From positions 930,001 to 994,000 of the forward strand of contig NZ_CP025429.1 of assembly GCF_002848345.1 (NCBI RefSeq): DNA of 64,000 bases. Reading direction: 5' to 3'. The notes beneath the pieces were generated by a model that saw only the letters and a program-made list of their open reading frames with translations, searched no databases and was not told the origin of the DNA. The position numbers and the translations under genes are program-made. This DNA comes from Chromobacterium sp. ATCC 53434 (GTDB lineage Bacteria > Pseudomonadota > Gammaproteobacteria > Burkholderiales > Chromobacteriaceae). Positions 9,934-21,496 of the stretch are shown piece after piece (the stretch's first letter is position 1; each line of letters starts with the position of its first letter).

Positions 9934-11265
9934 TTGAGCGAAAACCGTTCCACCCACAATAAAGGCTCGCTCGGAGTCTGGATGTGCACCGCCCTGGTAG
10001 TGGGCAATATGATAGGTTCCGGCGTGTTTTTGCTGCCGGCTTCGCTGGCGCCGTTCGGCGGCGTATCGATGCTGGGCTGGCTCTTGACCTCCGGCGGCGC
10101 CATCTGCCTGGCGCTGGTGTTTGCCCGCCTGTCGGCCATCCTGCCGCGCGAAGGCGGTCCGTACGCCTACATTCACGCCGGCTTCGGCGATTTCGCCGGT
10201 TTCTGGATAGCCTGGGGCTACTGGATCGCGCTGTGGGCCGGCAATGCCGCGCTGGCCGTGGCCGCCACCAGTTATATGCAGGTCTTCTTTCCGGCGCTGG
10301 GCCATGACGAGCCGCTGGCCGGCGCCGTCGCCATCGGCCTGATCTGGATCGTCACCTGGATCAACAGCCGCGGCGCGCGCAGCTCCGGCATGGTCGCGGT
10401 GGTGACCACATTGCTGAAATTGCTGCCGCTGGCGGCGGTCACCTTTATCGGCTTCTTCCATTTCCAGCCGGACAATCTGGCGTTCAATCCGCACCACAAG
10501 CCGCTGCTGTCCTCGCTGTCGGCGACGATGGCGCTGACGCTGTGGGCCTTCCTGGGACTGGAGTCGGCCTCGGTGCCGGCCGGCGACGTGGTGGAACCGG
10601 AGAAGACCATCCCGCGCGCCACCGTGATCGGCACGCTGCTGGCCACCGTGCTCTACATCCTGTCCACGGTATCGTTGATGGGCTTGATGCCGGCCGACGT
10701 GCTGGCGGCCTCCCAGGCACCGTTCGCCGACGCCGCGCGGCTGATGTGGGGCGACTGGGGCTATTGGGCGGTCGGCTTCGGCGCGGTGGTGTCCTGCTTC
10801 GGCGCGCTGAACGGCTGGAGCCTGATGCAGGCGCATGTGCCGGCGGCGGCGGCCAAGGACGGCCTGTTCCCCAGCCGTTTCGGCCAGCGCAACGCGGCCG
10901 GCGTGCCCATCTTCGGCCTCTTGCTGTCCAGCGGCCTGGTCACCGTGCTGATGGCGATGAAGTACGCCGGCGGCGACAGCGGCGTCAAGATCTTCGAATT
11001 CATCATCCTGTTGGCCACCGCCACCACGCTGCTGCCGTACGCCTTCTGCTCGATGGCGCTGATCGCCATCATGCTGATGCGCGGCAAGGAGTTCTCCGCG
11101 CGCGATTTCGTGGCGCCCGGTTTCTTCGCCGGCATCGGCTTCGTCTACTCGCTGTGGGCGCTGTACGGCTCCGGCGCCGACATCGTGATGTGGGGCATGC
11201 TGCTCTTGCTGCTGGGCCTGCCTATCTATGTCTGGCAGTTGAAGGAGCGGCACGCGGCGGGCTAG
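9934..11265 (+). CDS. amino acid permease/antiporter of the APC family, AdiC-like
   Basis: The 443-residue membrane protein has about 12 hydrophobic segments and the APC signature VGNMIGSGVFLLPA in TM1. LNGWSLMQAHVPAAAAKDGL in the middle matches the AdiC segment holding the substrate-gating tryptophan. It most resembles basic amino acid/polyamine antiporters (AdiC, PotE, CadB); substrate is not certain and no decarboxylase gene is adjacent. The TTG at 9934 is chosen because cggag lies 8 bases before it and the conserved sequence begins soon after; an ATG at 9871 would add 21 residues. A terminator follows directly. Confidence 0.85.
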   Translation: MSENRSTHNKGSLGVWMCTALVVGNMIGSGVFLLPASLAPFGGVSMLGWLLTSGGAICLALVFARLSAILPREGGPYAYIHAGFGDFAGFWIAWGYWIALWAGNAALAVAATSYMQVFFPALGHDEPLAGAVAIGLIWIVTWINSRGARSSGMVAVVTTLLKLLPLAAVTFIGFFHFQPDNLAFNPHHKPLLSSLSATMALTLWAFLGLESASVPAGDVVEPEKTIPRATVIGTLLATVLYILSTVSLMGLMPADVLAASQAPFADAARLMWGDWGYWAVGFGAVVSCFGALNGWSLMQAHVPAAAAKDGLFPSRFGQRNAAGVPIFGLLLSSGLVTVLMAMKYAGGDSGVKIFEFIILLATATTLLPYAFCSMALIAIMLMRGKEFSARDFVAPGFFAGIGFVYSLWALYGSGADIVMWGMLLLLLGLPIYVWQLKERHAAG

Positions 11266-11280
11266 CCGTGGTAGCGAGCC

Positions 11281-11313
11281 AAAAAAAGCACAGCTTTTAT
11301 GCTGTGCTTTTTT
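11281..11313 (+). terminator. intrinsic terminator of the permease gene
   Basis: Stem aaagcacagc / gctgtgcttt with loop ttttat, ending in a T-run. The A-run on the left arm makes it potentially bidirectional. Confidence 0.9.
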
Positions 11314-11445
11314 CGTTTTCGAATGATTTCGAATGTAAATTTTGAGCGTATTTTTTCCTTGAAAAACATTTTCTCATATCGTTTTAAGTAGAAATAATAA
11401 CGGCTTGCCAAGCCTGCGCGACTGCCACCATAATCGCCGAATCAT

Positions 11446-11637
11446 ACAGGAGAGAGCGGCTTGCTGGCCGCCGCCGAAGGCGCAAGCGCACCCGCAATCG
11501 CTCAGGCAAAAGGACTGTATCATCGGGCCGGCGGCAGCCGGTTCGCGCAATCTGGAGAGCGGCGCCGCCACGGCGCCCACCGAAGGGGCTAACGGCTTAT
11601 ACGGCCGGAAAATCTCAGGTGCCGGGACAGAGGGGTG
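11446..11637 (+). ncRNA. tandem glycine riboswitch upstream of gcvT
   Basis: Two glycine aptamers in series can be seen: the first from aggagagagcgg to ctcaggcaaaaggactgt (11448-11518), the second from ctggagagcggcg to atctcaggtgccgggacaga (about 11551-11631). Both hold the conserved GGAGAG, CCGAAGG and CUCAGG-GACAG blocks of the class. It sits 44 bases before the gcvT start. In known cases glycine binding turns expression on. A 79-codon ORF over the same bases is a shadow. Confidence 0.93.
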
Positions 11638-11680
11638 TGGTTGATGAGGCTATCCACACTTTTCTCGAAGGACGCGCGCC

Positions 11681-12769
11681 ATGACGGCTCCGAAACGTAC
11701 TCCGCTGTTTGAAGCCCACCTCGCCGCCGGCGCCAAGATGGTTGATTTCGCCGGTTGGGAAATGCCCATCCACTACGGTTCCCAGCTGAAAGAACACGAA
11801 ATCGTCCGCAGCGACGCCGGCATGTTCGACGTTTCCCATATGACGGTGGTCGACATCACCGGCTCCGACGCCAAATCCTGGCTGCAAAAACTGATCTCCA
11901 ACGACGTGGCCAAGCTCGGCTTCGAGGGCAAGGCGCTGTATTCCGGCATGCTGACCCCGGAAGGTACCGTCGTCGACGACCTGATCGTTTATCTGACGTC
12001 CTATGGCTACCGCATGGTGGTCAACGCCGGCACCACCGACAAGGACCTGGCCTGGATGGAGGGCCAGAAGGCCGGCCTCGACGTGGCGCTGAAAGTGCGC
12101 CGCGATCTGGCGATGCTGGCGGTGCAGGGTCCCCGGGCCATTGAAAAAGTCTGTGCCGTCAAACCGGAACTGGCCGACGCCATCGGCGCGCTGAAAGTGT
12201 TCCAGGGCCTGCCGCAGGGCGAATGGTTCTATGCCCGCACCGGCTACACCGGCGAGGACGGCCTGGAAATCATGGTGCCGGCCGATCAGGCCATTTCCTT
12301 CTTCAATCAATTGCAAGCCGCCGGCGTCGCGCCCATCGGCCTGGGCGCGCGCGACACGCTGCGCCTGGAGGCCGGCATGAATCTGTACGGCCACGACATG
12401 GACGAGACCGTGTCGCCGCTGGAAGCCGGCATGGGCTGGACCATCGCCTGGGAGCCGGCCGAGCGCAAGTTCAACGGCCGAGAGGCGCTGGAAGCTCAGA
12501 AGGCCGCCGGCGTGAAGATGAAGCAGGTGGGCCTGGTGCTGGAAGGCCGCGGCGTGCTGCGCGAGGGCCTGAAGGTGGTGGTGGATGGCGTGGGCGAAGG
12601 CGTGATCACCAGCGGCACCTTCTCGCCGACGCTGAAACACTCGATCGCCATCGCCCGCGTGCCGGCCGCCACCGGCGCCACCGCCCAGGTGGACCTGCGC
12701 GGCGCGCTGACCGATGTCCGCGTGGTCAAGATGCCTTTCGTGCGCAACGGCAAGAAAGTATTCGAATAA
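11681..12769 (+). CDS. gcvT: glycine cleavage system T protein (aminomethyltransferase)
   Basis: GcvT takes the aminomethyl group from lipoylated GcvH, releases ammonia and forms 5,10-methylene-tetrahydrofolate. The 362-residue protein begins [20 protein letters not shown] and carries [24 protein letters not shown] (with the catalytic Asp of the family), [11 protein letters not shown] and [11 protein letters not shown], all GcvT hallmarks. A Shine-Dalgarno (gaagga) precedes ATG 11681, directly behind the glycine riboswitch. Confidence 0.97.
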   Translation: MTAPKRTPLFEAHLAAGAKMVDFAGWEMPIHYGSQLKEHEIVRSDAGMFDVSHMTVVDITGSDAKSWLQKLISNDVAKLGFEGKALYSGMLTPEGTVVDDLIVYLTSYGYRMVVNAGTTDKDLAWMEGQKAGLDVALKVRRDLAMLAVQGPRAIEKVCAVKPELADAIGALKVFQGLPQGEWFYARTGYTGEDGLEIMVPADQAISFFNQLQAAGVAPIGLGARDTLRLEAGMNLYGHDMDETVSPLEAGMGWTIAWEPAERKFNGREALEAQKAAGVKMKQVGLVLEGRGVLREGLKVVVDGVGEGVITSGTFSPTLKHSIAIARVPAATGATAQVDLRGALTDVRVVKMPFVRNGKKVFE

Positions 12770-12827
12770 ACCGGCCGGCGCCGAGGCGCCGCCATCCCGA
12801 TCATAGCTAGGACTGGAGAAAACCGAG

Positions 12828-13214
12828 ATGAGCAATATCCCCGCCGAACTGAAATACGTCGACAGCCACGAATGGCTGCGCCTGGAAGCCGACGGCTCCG
12901 TCACCGTCGGCATCACCGAGCACGCGCAGCAGCTGCTGGGCGACATCGTCTTCGTCGAGCTGCCCAAGGTCGGCGCCGTGCTGGCCCGCGATGAGCAGGC
13001 CGGCGTGGTGGAGTCGGTGAAGGCCGCTTCCGACGTCTACTGTCCGATCGCAGGCGAAGTGCTGGCCGTCAACGAGGAGCTGGAAGGCGAGCCGGAACTG
13101 GCCAACACCGACCCGTACGGCGACGGCTGGTTCTTCAGGATCAAGCCGGCCAAGGCCGCGGATCTCGACGGCCTGATGGACGCCGCCGCCTACGCCAAGG
13201 AAATCGGCGCCTGA
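12828..13214 (+). CDS. gcvH: glycine cleavage system H protein
   Basis: The 128-residue lipoyl carrier shuttles the aminomethyl arm between GcvP, GcvT and the lipoamide dehydrogenase. The lipoylated lysine is K65 in [14 protein letters not shown]. It starts 58 bases after gcvT with a good Shine-Dalgarno (actggag). A strong intrinsic terminator follows before gcvP. Confidence 0.97.
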   Translation: MSNIPAELKYVDSHEWLRLEADGSVTVGITEHAQQLLGDIVFVELPKVGAVLARDEQAGVVESVKAASDVYCPIAGEVLAVNEELEGEPELANTDPYGDGWFFRIKPAKAADLDGLMDAAAYAKEIGA

Positions 13215-13223
13215 TAGCCTGAC

Positions 13224-13260
13224 CGCCCCGCCGTCGCAAGACGCCGGGGCGTTGTTTTTT
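13224..13260 (+). terminator. intrinsic terminator between gcvH and gcvP
   Basis: Stem cgccccgccgtc / gacgccggggcg (one mismatch) with loop gcaa and a following gttgtttttt tract. It lies inside the gcv gene set, so gcvP must either depend on read-through or have its own promoter within 13214-13306. Confidence 0.85.
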
Positions 13261-13306
13261 CCGGCGCGGCCTCGTCTAGGCCGCCGCAACGAAGAAAGTC
13301 CCAAGC

Positions 13307-16159
<2,853 letters not shown>

Positions 16160-16177
16160 GCTGTGTCGGCGACACCG

Positions 16178-16208
16178 CGCCCCGCATAGCCTGCGGGGCG
16201 TTTTTTTT
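16178..16208 (+). terminator. intrinsic terminator of gcvP
   Basis: Stem cgccccgca / tgcggggcg, loop tagcc, then eight T. Classical form. Confidence 0.95.
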
Positions 16209-16279
16209 GCCGCAGGCGCCGGCCATCGATAGCGGGGCCGATGCCGGGCGTGACGGCATATTGTTATTTCCAAATTGGA

Positions 16280-16325
16280 TAAGTATTAATACTTAACTCC
16301 CTATCGAGATAGGTATTAATACTTA
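16280..16325. promoter_or_regulatory. paired palindromic operators, 30 bp apart
   Basis: The first site is the 16-bp perfect palindrome TAAGTATTAATACTTA (16280-16295). A second site, ggtattaatactta (16312-16325), has the same core, and the two centres are 30 bp (about three helical turns) apart. Between them lies ctatcgagatag, itself a short hairpin. This is the kind of layout used by a dimeric repressor or activator binding on one DNA face. The 300 bases from 16209 to 16512 hold no gene; related actacttag/gtacttag half-sites occur at about 16423-16450. Confidence 0.55.
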
Positions 16326-16512
16326 GCCTCTTTCCCGCATTTGGCAGCCTGGATAGCCAGCATCTGCATAAATTTGGCCTTCTTAAAAATATCAACATTG
16401 TCACAATGTCCTAAGCTGACTACTACTTAGATAAGTGGTGGTACTTAGTCGGCTCGGCATCATCGTCGGCGGGTACCGGTTTTGGCAGGCAGGCAAAGCA
16501 GGGGCAAGCGAG

Positions 16513-17157
16513 ATGGGTGCTGCAGATTTTGACGGATACTATCGCAATAACGGTTCTTTCTATGGAGACAAGCCGTCTCCGTTCCTGGTGCATTATCTGG
16601 AGAAGTATGGTGTGAAGGGCACCGGACCCGGGCTGGACCTGGGTTGCGGGCAGGGACGCAATGCGCTGTACCTGGCTTCCTGCGGTTTCTCGATGTGCGG
16701 CGTCGACGAATCTTCGGAGGCGGTGGAGCGGCTGAGCGCGCAGGCGGGCGAACGCCGGCTCGACGTCAGCGCCAAGGTGGTCAATCTGGCCAATCTGGAA
16801 ATCGAGCCGCGGCGCTATCAGGTCATTGTCGCCAATACCTCGCTCGATCATCTGGACGAGGCGTCCGGCCATCGGCTGGCGCAGGCGATGATGGATGGGC
16901 TGGTGCCGGGCGGTTATCTGTTCGTGTCGGTTTTCATGGTCAATGACCCCGGTTGCATCGTCGACGGCGGACAAGCCAGCGAGACCGCCGCCTACGTCCG
17001 CCATTACTACCGGCCGGACGAATTGCGCCAGCAATTCTCGTCGTTGGCGCTGCTGGCCTACCAGGAAGAGTATGCGCTGGATGTCGGGCACGGCCTGCCG
17101 CACTATCACGGCATCGCCAGGTTGTTTGGCCGCAACGACCAGTTGCGGGCCGTCTGA
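16513..17157 (+). CDS. class I SAM-dependent methyltransferase, TehB-like
   Basis: The 214-residue protein has the SAM-binding motif I GLDLGCGQGRNALYLASCG near residue 38, an acidic end of beta-2 (GVDESSEAV), and the post-motif VPGGYLFVSVF. It resembles TehB-type methyltransferases linked to tellurite/selenite resistance, but small-molecule methyltransferases are hard to assign and I do not claim the substrate. The ATG at 16513 is favoured; an in-frame GTG at 16435 would run into the operator region. It stands alone between terminators, behind the paired palindromes. Confidence 0.8.
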   Translation: MGAADFDGYYRNNGSFYGDKPSPFLVHYLEKYGVKGTGPGLDLGCGQGRNALYLASCGFSMCGVDESSEAVERLSAQAGERRLDVSAKVVNLANLEIEPRRYQVIVANTSLDHLDEASGHRLAQAMMDGLVPGGYLFVSVFMVNDPGCIVDGGQASETAAYVRHYYRPDELRQQFSSLALLAYQEEYALDVGHGLPHYHGIARLFGRNDQLRAV

Positions 17158-17173
17158 GACAGTCCGACACAGG

Positions 17174-17207
17174 AAAAGGCGGGGCGCGGGGCGCTCCGCT
17201 TTTTTTA
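17174..17207 (+). terminator. intrinsic terminator of the methyltransferase gene
   Basis: Stem ggcggggcgc / gcgctccgct (two G-U pairs) with flanking A-run and seven T. The following 17208-17399 shows no gene; it holds the leader of the next gene. Confidence 0.8.
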
Positions 17208-17399
17208 TTGCCGAATGCGATAGCCGACGCTTTAAACGGTCTAAACGGTTCGTAAGCGAACTATTTCGATGGACCGCCGCCGCGGCGCCTATGCGTCGAA
17301 ATCCACTGGCGGACGCGATTTGCTTGCTACAATGGCCGCTGCCGCCGAAAAGCGACGATCAGCATTTTTTGATGGATAAATAAAAGGTTAGCGGCAAGC

Positions 17400-19394
17400 A
17401 TGCCGAACAATAAAGTGATCTCCTGGCAGGGAGACAAACTGGAAATGCTGGAAGCCCTCAGCTTGCCGGTATGGGTGTTCGATATCGATCACAAGCGAGT
17501 GTTCTGGGCCAATGGCGCCGCGCTGCAGCTGTGGGGTGCGGACAGTCTGGCCGAGCTGCGCACCCGCGACATGGCGGCGGACATGTCGGTGTCGGTGGCT
17601 CAGCGGCTGGGTCAGTACCAGCAGGATTTCGAGCGCGACAACGCCGTGTTCACCGAAAGCTGGACATTGTATCCCAATGGATTGCCGCAACTGCTGAAAG
17701 TGGCGTTCCGCGGCATCCGCGTTGATGGCCGGATGATGATGTTCTGCGAGGCGCAGAACACGCTGAGCGCCGATCCGGCCACGCTGCGCAGCGCCGAGGC
17801 GCTGATGCACACCTCGACGCTGATCACCTTGTACGACGGCGCCGGACGGGCGCTATACCGCAATCCGTCGGCGCGGGCCAAGGTGGCGCACGCGGCGGAG
17901 GATTGGCGCGGCCGTTTTCTTCACGACGCCGACTGGCAGGCGTTGAAACAGGGCGTGGTCGCCGCCGGAGAGGCGCGCCGTCTGGCCCAGGTGCAGACCC
18001 GGCTGGGCACGCGCTGGCACGAGATCGCCGCGCGCGCCTGCCGCGACGCGATTTCGGGCCAGGACGCGCTCTTGGTCAGCGAGGTGGACATCACCGATCT
18101 GAAGCATGCCGAGGCGCGCGCCAGCTTCCTGGCCAACCACGATGTGCTGACCGGCCTGCCCAATCGCAACGGCATCCGCAGCGAATGCCTGCCTTATCTG
18201 CAGCAGGCCCGGCGCAATGGCCGCGAAGTGGCGCTGATGTTCATCGACCTGGATCGCTTCAAGAACGTCAACGATTCGCTGGGCCACGCCAGCGGCGACG
18301 AATTGCTGATCCGCATGAGCGGCCGGCTGACGCAGCTGCTCGGTCACGACGACAAGGTGGCGCGACTGGGCGGCGACGAATTCCTGGTGATGCTGGCGGC
18401 GCCTCAAGCCGAGGCCCGGGCCCAGGAGTTGGGGCGCCGAATCCTGCAAAGCCTGGGCATGCCTGTGCGGCTGGGCGGCATGGATGTCAGCGTGTCGGCG
18501 TCGATAGGCGTCAGCCTGTGCGGCGATGGCGCGCTCGATATCGAGCAGATGATGCGGCACGCCGATCTGGCGATGTATGCCGCCAAGGATGCCGGACGCA
18601 ACAACCTGGTGTTCTTCACGCCGGCGCTGGAGGCGCGCAGCCAGGCGCAGCTGGCGCTGGAGCACGACATCCGCCGCGGCCTGGAGCGGGGGGAGTTCAT
18701 CGCCCATTTCCAGCCCAGGGTCAATGTCGCCAGCGGCCAGGTGGTCGGGGCGGAGGCGCTGGCGCGCTGGCAGCATCCGCAGCGCGGCTTGCTGATGCCG
18801 GATACCTTCGTGTCCTTGTGCGAAGACTGCGGCATGATTCTGGAGCTGGGGCGGCAGATTCTGCTGCAGGCGGCGCGACAGCAGCGATCGTGGCGGGAGC
18901 GCGGCCTGGACCTGACGGTGTCGGTCAATCTGTCTGCCTGCCAGTTCGTCGATCCGGCGCTGCCGGCGCTGGTGGCCCAGGTCATCGCCGACAGCGGCTG
19001 CCAGCCCGAGCGGCTGGAACTGGAGATCACCGAGTCGGTGTTGCTGGGTCACGACGAGCAGACCATGCGCACGCTGCAGGCCTTGCGCGACCAGGGCGTG
19101 CGCATCGCGGTCGACGACTTCGGCACAGGCTATTCCAACCTGGCCTATCTGCAGCGCTACCCGCTGACCTCCTTGAAGATAGACCGATCGTTCATCGCCG
19201 ATCTCGACGAGAAACCGGCGATCGCCGAGCTGATCACCACGCTGTGCCGGATGATGGGTCTGAACATGGTGGCGGAAGGCGTGGAGACGCCGCGGCAGCT
19301 GCAGTGGCTGGCCGCGCGAGGCTGCCAGGAATATCAGGGCTTCCTGTGCAGCCCGGCCCTGCCGGCGGCGGCGTTTGCGCAATTATTGCTGTGA
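17400..19394 (+). CDS. bifunctional-type GGDEF-EAL cyclic-di-GMP protein with N-terminal PAS regions
   Basis: The 664-residue cytoplasmic protein has two PAS-like segments (about 1-120 and 130-235), a GGDEF domain with intact RLGGDEFLVML near residue 325, and an EAL domain with intact GAEALARWQHP, LEITESVLL, DDFGTGYSNLAYL and KIDRSFI. The RxxD inhibitory site upstream of GGDEF is absent (GHDD), so product inhibition is unlikely. It could make or degrade c-di-GMP; both active sites look competent. No transmembrane segment is seen, so the input is probably cytoplasmic. Start MPNNKVISWQ follows ggttagcggcaagc, a weak Shine-Dalgarno. The stop abuts a MITE-like repeat. Confidence 0.93.
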   Translation: MPNNKVISWQGDKLEMLEALSLPVWVFDIDHKRVFWANGAALQLWGADSLAELRTRDMAADMSVSVAQRLGQYQQDFERDNAVFTESWTLYPNGLPQLLKVAFRGIRVDGRMMMFCEAQNTLSADPATLRSAEALMHTSTLITLYDGAGRALYRNPSARAKVAHAAEDWRGRFLHDADWQALKQGVVAAGEARRLAQVQTRLGTRWHEIAARACRDAISGQDALLVSEVDITDLKHAEARASFLANHDVLTGLPNRNGIRSECLPYLQQARRNGREVALMFIDLDRFKNVNDSLGHASGDELLIRMSGRLTQLLGHDDKVARLGGDEFLVMLAAPQAEARAQELGRRILQSLGMPVRLGGMDVSVSASIGVSLCGDGALDIEQMMRHADLAMYAAKDAGRNNLVFFTPALEARSQAQLALEHDIRRGLERGEFIAHFQPRVNVASGQVVGAEALARWQHPQRGLLMPDTFVSLCEDCGMILELGRQILLQAARQQRSWRERGLDLTVSVNLSACQFVDPALPALVAQVIADSGCQPERLELEITESVLLGHDEQTMRTLQALRDQGVRIAVDDFGTGYSNLAYLQRYPLTSLKIDRSFIADLDEKPAIAELITTLCRMMGLNMVAEGVETPRQLQWLAARGCQEYQGFLCSPALPAAAFAQLLL

Positions 19395-19490
19395 GAGCGC
19401 GATCCGGCGGCGGCCTCGGAAGGGGCTGCTTTCCGCGCCCGGCAACCGGCAGAAGACCGCCGATGCCGCAAAAGGATCGTGAACAGGCTC
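19395..19490. mobile_element. MITE-like repeat, copy A (left end degraded)
   Basis: The right end cgcaaaaggatcgtgaacag followed by gctc is the same terminal repeat as in copies B and C, and the inner part (ttccgcgcccggcaaccggc) matches the right half of copy C and the inverted left half of copy B. The left end is degenerate (gagagcgcgatcc). It begins at the stop codon of the GGDEF-EAL gene. TTA follows the right end, as in copy B. Confidence 0.7.
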
Positions 19491-19595
19491 TTATATCAAT
19501 ATGTGGATTAAGTCGTGGTTTTTATCCCGCTGTTGGCTTACCCTAGGGCGGTTCATGCGCACGGCATCGCCGCCGCGCGCCGCAAGGAGAAAACC

Positions 19596-21176
19596 ATGAA
19601 GATTCCGCGTCTCGCCCTGCTGGCGGCCTTGCTGCCGCTGGCCGCCGTCGCCAGGCCGCTGACCGTCTGCACCGACGCCAATCCGGAAGGCTTCGACGTG
19701 GTGCAGTACAACTCGCTGGTCACCACCAATGCCTCGGCCGACGTGCTGATGAACCGGCTGGTCGAGTACGATGCCGCCAGCGGCAAGCTGCGGCCCAGCC
19801 TGGCGCGCAGCTGGGATGTCGGCGCCGACGGCTTGAGCTATACCTTCCATCTGCGCGCCGACGCCGCTTTTCACAATACCGATTATTTCAAGCCGACGCG
19901 CAAGCTGAACGCCGACGACGTGGTGTTCAGCTTCGAGCGCATGCTGAATCCCGAGCATCCCTGGTACAAGACGGCGCCCTCCGGTTATCCGCATGCGCAG
20001 GCGATGCAGTTTCCGAAGCTGATCAAGGCGGTGCGCAAGCTGGACGCGCAGACGGTGCGCTTCGAGCTCAATTATCCGGAAGCCACTTTCCTGTCCAGCC
20101 TGACGATGGGCTTTGCCTCGATCTATTCCGCCGAATACGCGGCGCAGCTGCTGGCGGCGGGCAGGACGGCCGACCTCAACAGCAAGCCCATCGGCACCGG
20201 TCCCTTCGTGTTCAAGAGCTTCGCCAAGGACGCGCTGGTGCGCTACCTGCCCAATGCCTCATATTTCGGCGGCAAGCCCAAGGTGTCCGGGTTGATTTAC
20301 GCGATCACGCCGGACTCCAGCGTCAGATTGCAGAAGCTGCGGGCCGGCGAATGCCAGATCGCGCTGTCGCCTAAGCCGCAGGACGTGCAGGCCGCCAAGT
20401 CCGATGCCAGGCTGCAGCTGTTGAGCACGCCGGCCTTCATGACTGCCTTTGTCGCGCTGAACAGCCAGAAGAAGCCGCTGGACAATCCGCTGGTGAGACA
20501 GGCGATCAATCTCGCCTTCGACAAAAGCCATTACTTGAAGGTGGTGTTCGACAACACCGCGACGCCGGCCAATCTGATCTATCCGCCGAATACCTGGAGC
20601 TACGACAAGACCGTCAAGCCCTACCCGCACGATCCGGCACAGGCGAAGAGGTTGCTGGCGCAGGCCGGCTATCCAAACGGTTTCGACATCTCGGTGTGGG
20701 TGCGGCCGGGCGGCAGCACGCTCAACCCGAATCCGAAGGCCGGTGCCGAACTGCTGCAGGCCGACCTGGCCAAGATCGGCATCCGTCTGCAGATCAAGGT
20801 GCTGGAGTGGGGCGAGTTGATCAGGCGCGGCAAGGCCGGCGAGCATGAGATGCTGTTCATGGGCTGGGCCGGCGACAACGGCGATCCGGACAACTTCCTG
20901 ACGCCGCAGTTTTCCTGCTCCGCCGTCCAGTCCGGCACCAACTTCGCGCGCTATTGCGAGCCCAAGCTGGACAAGCTGATCGCCGACGGCAAGCGGACCA
21001 GCGACTTCAAGGCCAGGACCAAGCTCTACCAGGCGGCGCAACGCATCGTCCACGATCAGGCTTTGTGGCTGCCGCTGGCCCATCCGACCGCCTTCGCGCT
21101 GGCGCGGAAGGAAGTGGCGGGCTTCGCGGCCAATCCCTATGGGCGCGTCAGTTTCGCCGGCGCCAGTCTGAAATGA
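19596..21176 (+). CDS. periplasmic substrate-binding protein of a peptide ABC transporter (SBP family 5, DppA-like)
   Basis: The 526-residue protein has a clear signal peptide (MKIPRLALLAALLPLAAVA) and the family-5 fold: LTVCTDANPEGFDVVQYNS, the RPSLARSWDVG strand, and a C-terminal MLFMGWAGDNGDPDNFLTP segment as in dipeptide-binding DppA. It should bind di- or oligopeptides in the periplasm for an ABC permease. No permease or ATPase gene is adjacent, so it is an orphan binding protein that could feed a remote dpp system or present ligands to a receptor. ATG 19596 has an aaggaga Shine-Dalgarno; an upstream in-frame GTG at 19515 has none. Confidence 0.9.
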   Translation: MKIPRLALLAALLPLAAVARPLTVCTDANPEGFDVVQYNSLVTTNASADVLMNRLVEYDAASGKLRPSLARSWDVGADGLSYTFHLRADAAFHNTDYFKPTRKLNADDVVFSFERMLNPEHPWYKTAPSGYPHAQAMQFPKLIKAVRKLDAQTVRFELNYPEATFLSSLTMGFASIYSAEYAAQLLAAGRTADLNSKPIGTGPFVFKSFAKDALVRYLPNASYFGGKPKVSGLIYAITPDSSVRLQKLRAGECQIALSPKPQDVQAAKSDARLQLLSTPAFMTAFVALNSQKKPLDNPLVRQAINLAFDKSHYLKVVFDNTATPANLIYPPNTWSYDKTVKPYPHDPAQAKRLLAQAGYPNGFDISVWVRPGGSTLNPNPKAGAELLQADLAKIGIRLQIKVLEWGELIRRGKAGEHEMLFMGWAGDNGDPDNFLTPQFSCSAVQSGTNFARYCEPKLDKLIADGKRTSDFKARTKLYQAAQRIVHDQALWLPLAHPTAFALARKEVAGFAANPYGRVSFAGASLK

Positions 21177-21496
21177 CAGTTGGCAAAATAAAAACCGATT
21201 AGTCCCTCTCTTTTTGCGGTATGCTTGTTCTAGCGCAAGCGGCGGCGCCGGCGGCCGGCCAATAATCGGCAATGCCTTCCGGCGCGGCCCGCGCTGTTGT
21301 CGCCGCGAAGCAAGTTGCATATTGCCTGCCCGCTTTTGGTAGTATTGCTGTAGTGGCCGCTTGCGTTACGGTCACGAGGAGAGAGAGGAGCGCCTGGCGT
21401 TTGGCGTGTCTTGCTTGTTCTTAGAATGTGCCCGCCCGCGTTGCGCGGCCGCTTGCGCGCAGCATGCCGGCGGGACGATAAATGATAAAACAATAG
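21177..21496. other. intergenic region without a supported gene
   Basis: About 320 bases between the binding-protein gene and the TetR gene. It holds only fragments of out-of-frame ORFs and GC-rich short inverted segments (for example the ggcggcgccggcggccggcc tract at about 21241). It must contain the promoter of the TetR-type regulator, but I could not single out convincing hexamers. Confidence 0.5.

Noticed and set aside
11405..11644. Short ORF over the glycine riboswitch
   Set aside because: Lies on the conserved aptamer bases; no Shine-Dalgarno; the RNA explains the conservation.
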